From Oegoconia quadripuncta (Eukaryota; Arthropoda; Insecta; Lepidoptera; Autostichidae): a stretch of 64,000 nucleotides of DNA. Location: positions 32,298,778 to 32,362,777 of the forward strand of contig OX438744.1 in NCBI GenBank assembly GCA_949316235.1, written 5' to 3'. The first letter of the stretch is position 1; each line of letters opens with the position of its first letter. Positions 13,635 to 24,927 of the stretch are shown piece after piece. Below the pieces are notes generated by a model. It made no database searches. It was not told the DNA's origin and saw only the letters and a program-made list of their open reading frames with translations. Made by a program: the position numbers and the translations under genes.

Positions 13635-13759
13635 CTCGTAATGTGTTGGCACCGTAGAGGGGATGGTCGTAGGGCACGGGGCGGTACGCGGGGTGGAGGG
13701 CGGCGAGGTAGCTCAGCTCGCTGGTAGCACCCGCAGCCGCTGCCGCCGCTGCTGCCAGC
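13635..13759 (-). CDS. Second coding exon of the same host gene
   Basis: A 125-nt GC-rich block on the minus strand has an acceptor (TTTACCACCAG|G) at its start (13759) and a donor (CGAG|GTATGA) at its end (13635). Its first base completes the codon split at 63531; the next 41 codons give Leu, eight alanines, then the Tyr/Pro-rich segment SELSYLAALHPAYRPVPYDH and PLYGANTLR. The open frame, low-complexity alanine run and both splice sites agree only in this frame. It leaves one base over (phase 1), so at least one more exon must lie further left; I found none between 1 and 13634. Inverted copies of a ~400-bp repeat flank it at 12271-12676 and 14284-14684. What the protein does cannot be told from 93 residues; a nuclear regulator is the likeliest class from composition alone. 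RNA-seq could show these to be separate genes. Confidence 0.6.
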
Positions 13760-13929
13760 CTGGTGGTAAAGGTTCCAATAAGTAATAGGTACTTATCACA
13801 AGTATATACTTACTCTATGCTATACCTACACAGTGTTTTGTTTATTAAATAAGTAATTGATATGTAGGTATTTCATATCTGCATCCGTATTTTGCACAAC
13901 CTGCCTGTTCTATAGAGTTATACTCCTAC

Positions 13930-14075
13930 ACCCAAAGGTTGCCTGGAAGAGATCGCTTTTAGTGATAAGGCCGCCTAATTGTACTCTTATCAGTATTGTG
14001 TTTTGTAAAATGTATGTCCTCCTTTTGTACAATAAAGTGTATTTGTATTGTATTGTATTGTATTGTGTATTCCAT
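13930..14075 (+). mobile_element. LINE 3' end with (TATTG)n tail (family C)
   Basis: GCCTGGAAGAGATCGCTTTT AGTGATAAGGCCGCCTAATT, then CAATAAAGTGTATTTG and the TATTG array. Same family as 39722-40110 and 45545-45950. Confidence 0.72.
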
Positions 14076-14283
14076 AGTAAAAGTTGTATAATATAACAGA
14101 ACAAATTGATAAAAATAAACACACAAGTATCCACTCGTACACCATCCCTCGAATATAACCTTCACACGCATACGTACATGCACAATTGAAGTATATAGTG
14201 GAATAACTCAATTGCTCTTGACAATTTCAATGGAAAAACCTATAACTGGCTTACAAGGTGCATCGGTGAATAATTAGGTCCTT

Positions 14284-14684
14284 ACCTATGAAATTGGCGT
14301 TTTGTATGAAGAATTTCATTAAGACTGTTTTCTCCATACAAACATTTTTGATTTTTTTTTGGGAACGGCAAATCCAAATTTAGCTAAACTTTGTGTGTAT
14401 TATCGGATAACATTAAGTTAAGTGTAGGCAGCGTTAATTTTTGAAAGTAACCGCTTTATAAAAGTTTCAGCGAGTCTAAGAAATGATTATGGGAAGCACA
14501 TGAAAAGAGCTTTGTTCATCTTTTTTGAATTATGTGATTTAGCCCAGAAATTAAAAAATATTTCATGTGAAACCTTGAAATAATATTCCATTTTCCTAAT
14601 AAAAAACAAATTTGGATATAGTTTTGATAATCGCACAGATTGGTACGTATGATTAACGAAGAAAAAAATCTCCAATTTCATTGG
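14284..14684 (-). repeat. Inverted repeat pair, right arm
   Basis: Opposite-strand copy of 12271-12676. The two arms are 1.6 kb apart and host exon 2 (13635-13759) lies between them. Confidence 0.88.
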
Positions 14685-14790
14685 TAAAGATCCAATATTT
14701 TCTATTTATGTTGTACATGAAAGGAAATCTTAATTTATACACTCTCTTAAGAGGTTACATAGTTTTTAAAGTTGTTGGCTTTCTCAATAG

Positions 14791-15045
14791 GTTTTTTTTT
14801 TTATGCACGACGGGTTCGTACTTGACCTCAATCACACCTTATGTTAAGTGAAGATGAGGTCGACGGTGGAAGCGTACTAACCCGGAAACCCCAACATATT
14901 TGGGGGACTGGCTATCTTATCTCTGACAACCGGACCACAACAATGCTATTAACATTGCTGCTTGGCGGCAGATTTAGATAAGATGGTGGTGGCTAGCTAG
15001 CTAGCCAGGCGGACATTTTACAATGTCCCTACCCGTGCCCTACCT
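14791..15045 (-). mobile_element. SINE family 2, headless copy
   Basis: T-run 14791-14802, then the body in reverse with a duplicated GCTAGCTAGCTAGCC near 14995. Confidence 0.82.
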
Positions 15046-15284
15046 AAAGAGAAAATAAAAATAACAGTTGTCCAGTAGCGACAATTGTACGATAAATGGA
15101 ACGGAAGTGCGACAAACGCTAGTGCGATATTTTATTACAATTCTTTTGAGTTAAACACAACGAAATTAAAAGAAATGAAATTGTATTGTTCCAAATGTGG
15201 AACATCATGGTGGAGAAAATTTCATAAAATTTCTGACTTAGCATTAATTACCAGAAAGGTCAATGGTACTGATGAGAAATTTTA

Positions 15285-15385
15285 TTTCATCATCAGCAGT
15301 CTTTCCTGTCCCACTGTTGGGGCTCAGCCTCCTCTCAATAGGAGAGGGTATGGGCAATAATCCATCATGCACCCAGTGCGGATTT
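15285..15385 (-). mobile_element. LINE tail fragment with CAT repeat
   Basis: TTCATCATCAGCAGTCTTTC, CCACTGTTGGGGCTCAGCCT and CACCCAGTGCGGAT, a reverse LINE end. Confidence 0.5.
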
Positions 15386-15391
15386 TTTTTT

Positions 15392-15486
15392 TAAATATCT
15401 TTGCACATACACACAGCGCCATCTAGTTCCACACTAAGCTACTAGGCTTGTATTATGAATACCAGATGGTTGATAAACTACACAAA
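15392..15486 (-). mobile_element. SINE family 1, 3' domain only
   Basis: Reverse copy of the 3' domain (ACACACAGCGCCATCTAGTT ... ACCAGATGGTTGATA), head missing. A 5S-headed SINE follows directly at 15486. Confidence 0.78.
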
Positions 15487-15572
15487 TTCCGAAGCACGGA
15501 AACATCGTATTAAAATGCCACTAGTGGTCACCCATCCAAGAACTGACCGCGCCCGACATTGCTTAACTTCGA
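15486..15572 (-). mobile_element. SINE with 5S rRNA-derived head
   Basis: Read on the minus strand, 15572-15526 gives CGAAGTTAAGCAATGTCGGG, CGCGGTCAGTTCTTGGATGG and GTGACC, nearly identical to the middle of insect 5S rRNA including its A-box (GTTAAGCA) and C-box (GGATGGGTGACC) promoter elements. An unrelated tail follows: ACTAGTGGCATTTTAATACG and TTTCCGTGCTTCGGAA. The 5' third of 5S is missing, so it is not a 5S gene. Confidence 0.78.
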
Positions 15573-15677
15573 AAGAACTTACTTACAACACTATATTTAA
15601 TTCCTACTTATTCAATGGCATGTATTATTAATAAAGTTATAATAATGCCTATTAAAGAAATAAAAAAAATATCTATT

Positions 15678-15768
15678 TTTATTTTTATTCACCACGGGTT
15701 CGTACTTGACCTCAATTAGGTCGAAGGTGGAAGCGTACTCAACCGGAAACCCCAACACACTTGGGAAC
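15678..15768 (-). mobile_element. SINE family 2, 3' fragment
   Basis: Only the last ~90 bp (CACCACGGGTTCGTACTTGA ... CCCAACACACTTGGG). Confidence 0.72.
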
Positions 15769-16195
15769 ACATCTATAAATAAAATTAAAATAATGTCTAT
15801 ATAATCAGTGCATACAGAGAACCTTTAGCAATAGAATACGGAACACTCATTGCCCGAGTCAGGACTCGCACTAGGCCGGTCGATTTCAGACCCATTTATA
15901 TCGATCTTTGTGTTAGTATACCGTGAATCTCAAGGTCTGACAGTGGGGATCCGCAAAAAGAGGAGCAACTGCCCAGCGTGACGTCACCCGTCTGGACTTT
16001 TGGGAAGGTTCTGTTACAAAAAGGTTGTCAACATCTGGTGAGACAAAAGAATAAATTTCTGCACGAATAGGTAAATCATGTTAGTGACATTTGGACGAAT
16101 TTTAACGTTAGAAATGTTTTTTCAACCGCTCTTGACGTTTAGGCAATTTCTAGGAATTAGTGAAACATTACATAAACAGTGAATTAGTGAATGAC

Positions 16196-16352
16196 GACCT
16201 GTTTGGTGTGGTGCTTAGAAATTCTGCTGCTATACCAAAAGGTCGCGGGTTCGAATCCCGCTAGGGGCATGTTTGTATGATGAATACAGACATGTGTTCC
16301 CGAGTTATGGAAGTTGTTCGGTTTATTTATGTATATTTATTTACAAAAAAAA
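16196..16352 (+). mobile_element. SINE family 1, 3'-truncated copy
   Basis: Head and middle present, ends in the A-run after TATTTATTTAC; the CCATCTGG domain is missing. Confidence 0.8.
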
Positions 16353-16488
16353 GGAGCGTCTTTTGACATACTCTGTGGTACAAAGTAAATACTTGAAAAA
16401 AGTCTACATACATAAAAACATTACTCTCTTTCCTGGGGCAGTCGGGTAAAAATCGGTACACAGATGGTTACATTGTAAAAAAGTTTCT

Positions 16489-16590
16489 TTAAGAGGGTTT
16501 ATACCGTCCCACTGGAGCCCTCATTGGATAAATTAATATTTCTTTTTAAATACAGAATAACAAAAAAAATCGCTCTGACATGTACATCTA
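16489..16590. mobile_element. Same MITE family, left end only
   Basis: TTAAGAGGGTTTATACCGTC, CTCATTGGATAAATTAATAT and TTTTAAATACAGAATAAC; diverges after CTCTGACATG. Confidence 0.62.
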
Positions 16591-17480
16591 TCAATCACAC
16601 GCTCGGCCGTCGAGACAAATGACATCATTATAAAAATTAGACCCAAACACCAAAACACTACAATGTTATGTAAATAAACAATGAGAAAACAATCAAAATT
16701 CCCACGTCTATAAAAAAAGATGGCGACCGCTAAAAGCGCAAACCTAACAAATAAAACGCAACCCGGCGCACTCGAGTTGCGCCCAGTAATAAAATTATTA
16801 AACAAATCAAGCTCATAATAATGCGGCATCAGGAAATTGTCGGGTGGGCCTCGGGAATAAAGAAATTATCCAACTTACCAGCCACGGACAACTGAGCACC
16901 CTACGAACTTGAACAAAGACGTAGCTTTAAGAAAACGAAAAAAAAAAAAAACAAAAAAAAATATGGCGGCTGAGAAATAAACAAAACAAGTGCAAGAACA
17001 CTCGCGCGCTCGCTCCGCGTGACGTCTTCATGTGCTCCGTCCCTTTCGTACACTTCAATACATGATGGAGTTGTACAAGTGCGATAAAGATAGGAACAAT
17101 GATTATTCTCCGAATAGGAAGAAAGTTTTGAATCTGTTGTGAAACAAGTTTTTGCAGATTTTGCGCAGATCTTCTTTGATTTTTGACGGTCCTTTTTTAC
17201 GATTGGTTTTGAAAAAAGCGGACAGTAGAATATCTTGGTGGTATTATGTGACAATCCATCGAGATGACAAATAGACTGCGTTGTGAAAGCTTTCAAGATA
17301 TATTCCGTACACTCAAAAACGAAAATCCCATTTTGTGTCCCATGAGCGTCCGTGATCTCACCTAAGGCGCCACTGAAAACCAGGGTTGTAGTCGTTCTTC
17401 TTCTCTCGACTACAACAAATGTTGGGGACCTGATTTGATGCCACTTTGCGACACCGAAAACTAGCCAATGCATACCTACT
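16591..17480 (-). other. GC-richer patch with a strong minus-strand splice donor at its edge
   Basis: CpG-containing sequence unlike the AT-rich surroundings. It holds two YY1/Pho-type motifs (AAGATGGCGACC at 16718-16729, ATATGGCGGC at 16962-16971), a CRE-like GTGACGTC (17018-17025) and a minus-strand donor TG|GTAAGTTG (intron from 16878). A 190-codon minus-strand ORF (17473-16901) overlaps but has unprotein-like composition (poly-Phe end) and no motif, so I do not call it a gene. It might be a promoter with an alternative non-coding first exon for the host gene. Confidence 0.35.
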
Positions 17481-17920
17481 TATATTAAGTGCCACATTTC
17501 TATGTTGTGTTATATAGTACATAGGTAACAGTTAAATGAATTGTATAAGTGTCGCTAAATGGATCAAATTAAGTTTTCTTATTCTTATTATTCTTATAAA
17601 ATGTAGAGCTCTTTCTATTCTGAAATCTTTAGCACGTAATAACGAATGGCATGTAATTTCCCAGCGTTGATGTACACCTCACCAGCTTTATGTTCCCCAA
17701 CGAGGGCCTACTGTGGATTAGACTGTTTCAGACTGTACCTCATCATAAGCTACAGTATTAGCAAAGCGGATGAACTGTGTGTCATGTGAATTACACGCTA
17801 TAATATTAGCGTTGCTGTAATATCGATAGGTTTAGGTACTTTCATTCAACTATGAGCGACAGAGAGACAAAAATAAGTTATGTGGAACTCCTAGGGCACA
17901 GTTCAGGGCGAGTAGTCGAC

Positions 17921-18200
17921 GACCTGTTTGGTGTAGTGGTTAGCAACTCTGACCCCTATACCAAAAGGTTGCGGGTTCGAATCCCGCAAAGGGCATAAAG
18001 TTTGTGTGATGAATACGGACATGTGTACTCTAGTTATGGATGTTTTCATTTATAATGAGTATTTATTTACAAAATAAAATGTATTTATGTAGTATATCAA
18101 CCATCTGGTATCCACAAGATAAGCCTATAGTTGCTTACTGTGGCACTAGATGGCGCTGTGTGTATGTCTAAGGATATTTATTATTATATTTATTATTAGT
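17921..18200 (+). mobile_element. SINE family 1, full copy
   Basis: Best-preserved copy: GACCTGTTTGGTGTAGTGGT to the TTATTATT tail, about 280 bp, with intact A and B boxes. Confidence 0.88.
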
Positions 18201-18265
18201 AGTGCGGTAAAGCATAAATAAGTACAGTCTTTATCTAGTTTGGGACTAGATACTTAATTGGTGTA

Positions 18266-18316
18266 AAGTGCCGCATGCTCGTTTGCCGCCCTCTCATATA
18301 AAAAAAAAAAAAAAAA
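18266..18316 (+). mobile_element. LINE 3' end, family B, last 35 bp plus poly-A
   Basis: GCATGCTCGTTTGCCGCCCT, CTCATAT and 17 A. Confidence 0.65.
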
Positions 18317-18399
18317 GGTGTCCGAAATAATTATAAAAAAAAAAACAGAATTCATGCAAAATTGCCATAAATAGTTGCCTTTAACTGTTATCTGTTTTA

Positions 18400-18492
18400 A
18401 GTTTACTGAGATCGCATGCATATCTTTGACCACATCGTCACTTTCCATCAGGTGAGATTGTGGTCAAACGCGTATCCAGTATAATCATAAAA
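18400..18492 (+). mobile_element. LINE 3' end, family A, last ~90 bp
   Basis: ACTGAGATCGCATGCATATC, CACATCGTCACTTTCCATCA and AAACGCGTATCCAGT. Confidence 0.7.
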
Positions 18493-20655
18493 AGCTATAT
18501 TTAGACGCAAAATTAGTAGTATTTAGTGACTTAGATGTCCATAACTTGTTCTCTTTTATAAGTAGAAATATTACCTAAATTGTATGTAATATTTCATGCT
18601 CTACGATATTATATGTATTTATTTTTAATTGAGAGAGTCTTAGTGAGAATTAATAGATGTAGAGAAGATGTTACCTGAACAATTAAATATATATGTTTCT
18701 TGTTCTTCACTGAAGAAAATAAATATATATATACTTGGTAAGGTTAAGTGCAAAATAAGTTGAACGATATCATGAAATCACGATACAATTTAACTCTACA
18801 ACCAGAAAACCCGACAACTTATTTTGCGGGCGCCATGTTGGAGTTTTTTACCATAAATGTAACCTATCACACAATAGGGATCAAGACAAATCGAACGACA
18901 CCTTGCACTTCAAAATTGGTCCAGCCGTTGAGGTTATAGGAGCTATAATTCTACATACACTAGAAAAACTCCTTTGTGGGCAGGTCGGTTAAACATTGAC
19001 TACGTAGCGTAAACTGAGTTTAAGTACAAAAGAAATTTGCTGACATCTGTCCACTAATTCATAAGTGATAATCAGAGCAATCGGCAGCATCTCGCCGGCC
19101 ATTTTGAAATTCTAAATGCGTCTTCAATGTGAGCGACTCAATCATGGCATCATGAATGTTTCATGGAGACCAGTTGCCAATTACAGTGGACTCTTGTAAG
19201 GGGACAGACGTGTTTACAGTCCTCCGGTTTTTTCACTGAATCGCCAATTAGTTGTTACTTACTGCGACGTTATGTTCGCTCTAGAATTTTAAAACAACTA
19301 TCGAAATAACTAGACTTAAAGTTGCTTTTTTTGTATTTCTCAGATACTTGAAGAAATTGTGACTTGTAGTGAGTAGGTCTGAACATGGTTTAGACCCAAG
19401 CATGATCTTCATTCCATGGCCTTTGAATTTCAAAATATGTATGTTATTTCGTAAGTTATAAGAATAACATTTGAAATCGTCATGACATGCAATTTTCGCT
19501 CACTCACAAGGCAGACTCCCCAAGGGAGAAACAACCAGGGGTTGCTCTTTTTAAATAAGTATTTTTAGAATTTATGATACGACAAAGAAAAAAAAGAAAA
19601 TAATAGACAGGATATCTAGATAGTCAGATATTTTATTATAGCCTTTGAGCTTCCGTTTAATTACTGTTTTAAATTTATTTATTGGCATATTTTGAATATC
19701 TACCTTTCGGTACCTTCCTTTGTTTTTATTTATTCCTATTTATTGGCAACTTAGTTTATAATAAACTTAAAGATAATAATATATGTAAATGTAAAATAAA
19801 ACTGTTTCCACAAAACAATCAAAATCCAACAAAATCCTTCATATTTTTATTAAATTGTGTTTAATGTTTAAAGGTTTTTTACCAAACATTCTCCCTACGC
19901 GTACGTGTCAACAGACACAAGCAAAATTATGATGGATCATAAACTCCGAATGACGTATCTGATGTAAACACGTCATCAATAACCATCGATGAAGGAGATA
20001 GGCGCACGCGCATGTCGTGTGCACACCGCCTTATTTATTTAATCTGTGGTAGTTATCTTTGCGCTTCGCTGCTCACTACAGGCTTAGTGGAAAACTGACA
20101 CATATGCTAATGATGAAAATCAGTTTCGATCGTCACTATAATATGGATAATCAGATTGTAATCAATTTACAAAAACATATTATGAGGAAAGGAAAGTACA
20201 GTCAATTAAGTACATACTTCGAGTCCAGTGACTAGTGTACTGGACTAAGTTTGCTTAAGCGACCTCGGACACACGTAAATTTAGTCATTTTGTCATGTTT
20301 TTATTTAGGTATTTTATTGACACATTGATACCTTTTTGAATTTCTTACGTGGATACTCGTACCCATCTCGATGGGGTGCTAGAATAGTTGTCAAGTGTGA
20401 CAAAATGGCTGCTAGCGGCCGCCATATTCGATTCATCATGACGTCATATACCTGATGACACTCCCGGGACTTGTCCCAGTGTAACATCACCTCATTTCTC
20501 CAATCGGCTAAGGCTGCAGGTGATAATTTACATACATACAGACGCGATAAATACATTACTCGCCTTTTGGCTTCGCTGTTAGTGAAGTTTTCACCGAAAA
20601 GTCAACAATCACTTACATGAATTAAATTATAATATAATTTATTCTTTTATGAATA
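18493..20655. other. Mostly unassigned
   Basis: 18738-18970 looks like an old interspersed repeat (ATTGGTCCAGCCGTTGAGGT). 20300-20560 carries CRE-like TGACGTCA and a CGGCCGCCAT (YY1-type) motif and is GC-richer. Confidence 0.45.
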
Positions 20656-20720
20656 AACTAGCTTGCCACCCGCGGCTCTACCCGCGTGGAGTCAACCGTT
20701 GAGCGGAATTTATTTGAAAG
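20656..20720 (+). repeat. Tail repeat fragment
   Basis: AACTAGCTTGCCACCCGCGG CTCTACCCGCGTGGA. Confidence 0.6.
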
Positions 20721-20727
20721 TTCGGAT

Positions 20728-21019
20728 TAAAAAGCACGGTTTTTTCGAGAATTTCGAAGTATTGAAAAAACAGCCACTTTTTTTATAATAGTGAATACTG
20801 GAAAATAGCCGCCGTCAAAGTTCTTTAGGTATTATTTATAATTTTTCTTTGTGTTATTCTTTATTTAAAAAGAAATATATTATGAAAACGATACAGGCCT
20901 AGCCTTAGTGTGGAAGTTACAGCAAATGTATAATTATGTATCGTCCTTTTTGGTAAATAAACATCTTAAATCTTAATTTATCCAATGAAGGCGCCACTGG
21001 ACGGAGTAAACCCTTTTAA
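20728..21019. mobile_element. Same MITE family, left end missing
   Basis: Interior TTTTCGAGAATTTCGAAGTA and right end GGCGCCACTGGACGGAGTAA ACCC followed by TTAA (21016-21019). Confidence 0.68.
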
Positions 21020-21380
21020 GTGAATGTCAACTTAGTTCTTTAATACTAGGTTGACGCCTGGTAACTTTTTCGTATGTAGCTAAGAAATTTAAGTTGGACC
21101 ATTCTCTGAAAACGTAGCTGTTCCAATTTAGATGAATATCAAAACTTTTCTGAGGTTTATCTGAGCTTTCGTCGAGAACATTGCACTTCATCAGGATTTC
21201 GTGGACAAATAATGCAAAAGCTTAATTCACGGCCACTAAAAGTGTAAGCGGCAGATTTATTAAGGTCCCAAAATAAAAATAAAACAGAATACCCTCTAAG
21301 CTCCTTTTCAACGTTTGGTGAGAATTAACACGACAAAACTTTGAACGATCCTCTGATGTACAGGTTGATTTCTTTATTCA

Positions 21381-21601
21381 TAACTAGCTTTCCGCCCACG
21401 GCTTCGCCTGCGTGGAATAATTCAATCGCGGAAATTTGTTCATCCCGCGGGAATTACTCATTTTATCGGAATGAGAAATATCCTATGTTTTAACCCAGGG
21501 TATGTTCACCTATATACCAAATTTCATCCAAATCTGTTTCGCCGTGATTGAGCAACAAACAAATAAACAAACAAACATCAAACATTTATAATATTATTAG
21601 A
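21381..21601 (+). repeat. Lepidopteran 'CTAGCTTTCCGCCC' tail repeat
   Basis: TAACTAGCTTTCCGCCCACG, CCTATGTTTTAACCCAGGGT and TATACCAAATTTCATCCAAA; ends AATATTATTAG. Best copy of a widespread, unclassified lepidopteran interspersed repeat. Confidence 0.75.
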
Positions 21602-21692
21602 TTCTTTATTTCCATAATCATTATTGGAGCCACTTGGACACGTCAACTTTCATAAATGGGACAATGATATGATAAATTAATAATGCTAAATA

Positions 21693-21726
21693 AATTTCTT
21701 CATACTAGGGTTAGTATGAAGAAATT
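21693..21726. repeat. Perfect hairpin, 15-bp arms
   Basis: AATTTCTTCATACTA / TAGTATGAAGAAATT with loop GGGT, just before a SINE family 2 copy. Confidence 0.9.
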
Positions 21727-21763
21727 CATGCCTACATCAGTTCAAGAACTATATCCCAAATGG

Positions 21764-22082
21764 GTTTTTTTAAAACACAACGGGTTAGCACTTAATCTCA
21801 ATCATACCTGATGTTAAGTGAAGATGAGGCCGAAGATGGAAGCGTATTGACCCGGAAACTCCAACAGATTTGGGGGACCTTATCTCTGACAACCGGAACA
21901 TAACAATGCTATTAACATTGCTGCTTGGCGGCAGATTTAGATAAGATGGTGGTAGCTAGCCAGGCCAAAATGCCCTACCACCAACCAAACCGAGTACTTA
22001 AACATATACCCCGCTGGGGATCGAACCCGCGACCTCCGAATCGTAAACCCAATGTTGTTTACATTGAGCCACTGAGGCGGTT
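21764..22082 (-). mobile_element. tRNA-derived SINE, family 2, full copy
   Basis: Read on the minus strand: head CCGCCTCAGTGGCTCAATGT with a B box (GCGGGTTCGATCCC), then a body including GGTGGTAGGGCATTTT, AGCTACCACCATCTTATCTA, GCAGCAATGTTAATAGCATT, TTGTCAGAGATAAG and GACCTCATCTTCACTTAACA, ending in a short A-run. About 319 bp. Reference copy for the family. Confidence 0.88.
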
Positions 22083-22707
22083 AAATTTTTACTATAGTAT
22101 AGAAAACATCATTTGAGGCATGCATTAAGCAACGTCATACCAGATCAATCACCTTTCCCTAATTCCGCCGAAAAAACAAATCAAACCCGGAAACCCCATC
22201 CTATTCAGGGTTCTATTCATTCATTCATATATATTCCAGACTGGCTATCCTATCTCTGACAATCTATGTACATACACTTGTAAAACATAACCCTCCTTCC
22301 TTCGGTAATCGGGTAAAATGCCTTAATAAAATAATTTTAACCTAACAAGCCGAAGCAATGTCATGTTGATGTATTATTTTAATCGTGCGAAATCATGAAG
22401 AGTGACAGCTCAATTACAACGTTAAAATTAAAACTGGTCATAAGATGAATCACCCTGTAAAGGTTTCGGTTCTGAGAAGGCCTCTCGGTCACTGCGGGAG
22501 CCGTAGTCGAGGTGGACTATTGTTAGGCCACCGGACAACCGTATTTTATGATCACACTAATATAGTATTGGTTTTAAATTACTTATAAATTATTGAGACA
22601 CGGTTTTTTTTTGTATAACTAATTTAGAGTTATTTTAACCCACGACAAACAACGGGTGTTATGTGTTTGATGGTGTGTGTGCGTCCAGTCTTTCTTTATT
22701 CCACAAG

Positions 22708-22870
22708 AAATAAATAAATAAATATCCTTGGGCATACACACAACGCCATCATGTTCTACGTTAAGCAACTATAGGCTTGTGTTGTGGATACCAGAAGGTT
22801 GATATACTACACAAATACATTTTTTTTTGTAAATAAATACATATAATAACTGAAAAACATTCATAACTTT
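22708..22870 (-). mobile_element. SINE family 1, 3' domain and part of middle
   Basis: Reverse copy with an (AAAT)n tail at its 3' end and the ATTTATTTAC middle at 22825-22860; head missing. Confidence 0.78.
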
Positions 22871-22902
22871 AAAATAGTTGTCTGGTTTATTTGGATGATA
22901 TC

Positions 22903-23090
22903 ATGGTCTTTGTGTTGATGGTTTCGGCACTCAAATAGATTGGAACCAACCAATCTTATCCCGTGAAAGGCGACTAAGGGACTTTCCACCAAAAACGTCC
23001 GTAGATCTGCACGTTTCAACGGCGATGGGCTTATCCCCTGTCACGTGTGCATTTCTGTATATTTCATAAGGTGAATCGTGTATGTTGTTT
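22903..23090 (-). repeat. 'ATCCCAAATGGG' repeat, 5' portion
   Basis: GATGGTTTCGGCACTCAAAT, GACTTTCCACCAAAAACGTC, AACGGCGATGGGCTTATCCC; the namesake end is missing. Confidence 0.58.
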
Positions 23091-23106
23091 CCATCATAAT
23101 ACTCTT

Positions 23107-23250
23107 AACAACTGGGCCCGACTATGCCCTCCAAAACACGGAAACATTCGTATTAAAATGTGACACTGGTCACCCATCCAAGGACTGACCACGCCAGTCA
23201 TTCCTTAACTTCGCTAATCGAAAATGAATAGCGAAATCGACTACGCCACG
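23107..23250 (-). mobile_element. 5S-headed SINE, longest copy
   Basis: Minus strand: a non-5S leader (GTAGTCGATTTCGCTATTCA), then the 5S-like part (23213-23168) and the tail with ATTTTAATACGAATGTTTCC and GGGCCCAGTTGTT. The leader repeats CGATT..GCTATT..CGATTAGCGAAG, a partial inverted repeat. Confidence 0.75.
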
Positions 23251-23533
23251 AATGCTTGTTGTTACGCGATACTGTCGACATTAATTAACCGATTTTAATG
23301 ATTGTTTGGTATAGGGTTTACTATACGTGAAATGTCAATCAATGAAATGTCTTTATCTTAGCTGAAATAAAACTCGCAACTCTGCGTCCGCGCATTCTCC
23401 GTACTGACAGATAAACATTGAGGTTAATTATTTTGCTCGTGAATAGGCATACCTAGATAGTGATATAACTTAAAACATATATTTAGTAATACTACAGATT
23501 ACATAACTGTATTAATGATATATGCATCTAACT

Positions 23534-23750
23534 AATAATTATAAATGCGACAGATTGGATTTTTGTTTGTTTCAATCACGGCGAAATGGAGGAACGGATT
23601 TGGATGAAATTTGGTATATAGGTAGAACATACTCTGGATTACACACTAATAGATTGGAAACATAGGTAATTTTTTATACCGAGGAAATAAACAAATTTCC
23701 GCGATAGAGCTATTCCACGCAGGCGAAGCCGCAGGCGGAAAGCTAGTTAT
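23534..23750 (-). repeat. Same tail repeat, reverse copy
   Basis: GGATGAAATTTGGTATATAG ... GCAGGCGGAAAGCTAGTTAT. Confidence 0.73.
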
Positions 23751-24927
23751 GATATAAATATTACAAATTTGTAGCGTATTGCATCAAAGGAGGAATTTAA
23801 AATTAAATAATTTTCGAATTTATTCCTTCACTTAAGCTAAATCTCCCTTGGTGCTAAAGATTAAGATTGTTGAGCACTGGGAAGAACCATATAGAATTAG
23901 ATGATCCTCAAGGGGGCTTTTAGGGTGTATAGGTACCTACTTTTCGTTTTAATGTCTTTGGTGACAGCAACTATTCCACTGAGTGAACTGAAAATCAGCA
24001 TCCCTGCTAAATTTTATTACGATTTTATGAATTTTAAACGCGGATTCTGTAATCTGTGTAGTAAATAAATGCCTTTTATTTTATTAGTCTATTTTATTTA
24101 TGAAATTACACTTTGGATCGAATCTTTTTACTAATTTACACTAGGAGCATGAATCTATGAGAGCAGTATAAGGATTTGCCTTGCATTCGAAGTTATTTTC
24201 AACTTGATACGACCAGCCGTTTTTGAGAAAAATGCTATTGACACAAGGACAGAGAGATCGATACCAAAATGATCCTATAAGAGTTCCGTTTTGCCAAAAT
24301 GAGGTAAGGAACCCTAAAACCAAATTATTACATTACTCATTAGTTAGTTACATACTCAAACTGACAAAAGACACATAAAATTAAGTACATTTACGACTAA
24401 TCCATTCACTTGTAAATCACACTCAACCTATGACTCCCCTAATAAATACTGATTATTACAAAGCATGAAAAGACATTTTCTAAACATACAAAGCTGCCCT
24501 CTCCATCAAAGCTGTATAAGACAAGCTATAACATCGTAAACAGCCTATAACAGGCTGGGACAAGCGATCGTTGAGTGAACAGGTCTTTTTACATTATTCA
24601 AAAGGAGATTGACATGTCGCAATGAATAGAGTTATAGTACCGTCGTCTGTTGGATTATGTGAAATAGGTTTACGAACGTCGCTTTGCCGGCGTGGGGACA
24701 ATAAGCCCTTTGTCTGTACACTAAAACATAGCAAATTGTATACTTGATTGTTTCTGGTTACTTTATTTGTTACAAAACAACATTTTGTGTCAAATATACT
24801 ATTATTTGACGAATACAATTGTGTTTGACTTATTTTATTGAGCATTAATGTACATGTGAAAGATAAAATCATCATAGAACGGAGGGTCTCTATCATTTCT
24901 CAAACCCATTTTAAGAGTGCGAGCTGT
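23751..24927. other. No recognisable feature
   Basis: AT-rich, possible old repeat at 24130-24320 (GATCCTATAAGAGTTCCGTT). Confidence 0.45.

Noticed and set aside
15526..15572. 5S rRNA gene
   Set aside because: Only the middle ~47 bases match; both ends of the molecule are missing and an unrelated tail follows.
16901..17473. 190-codon minus-strand ORF as a protein gene
   Set aside because: Ends in a translated A/T homopolymer, has no domain or codon signature, and overlaps a GC-richer, motif-bearing patch better explained as regulatory.
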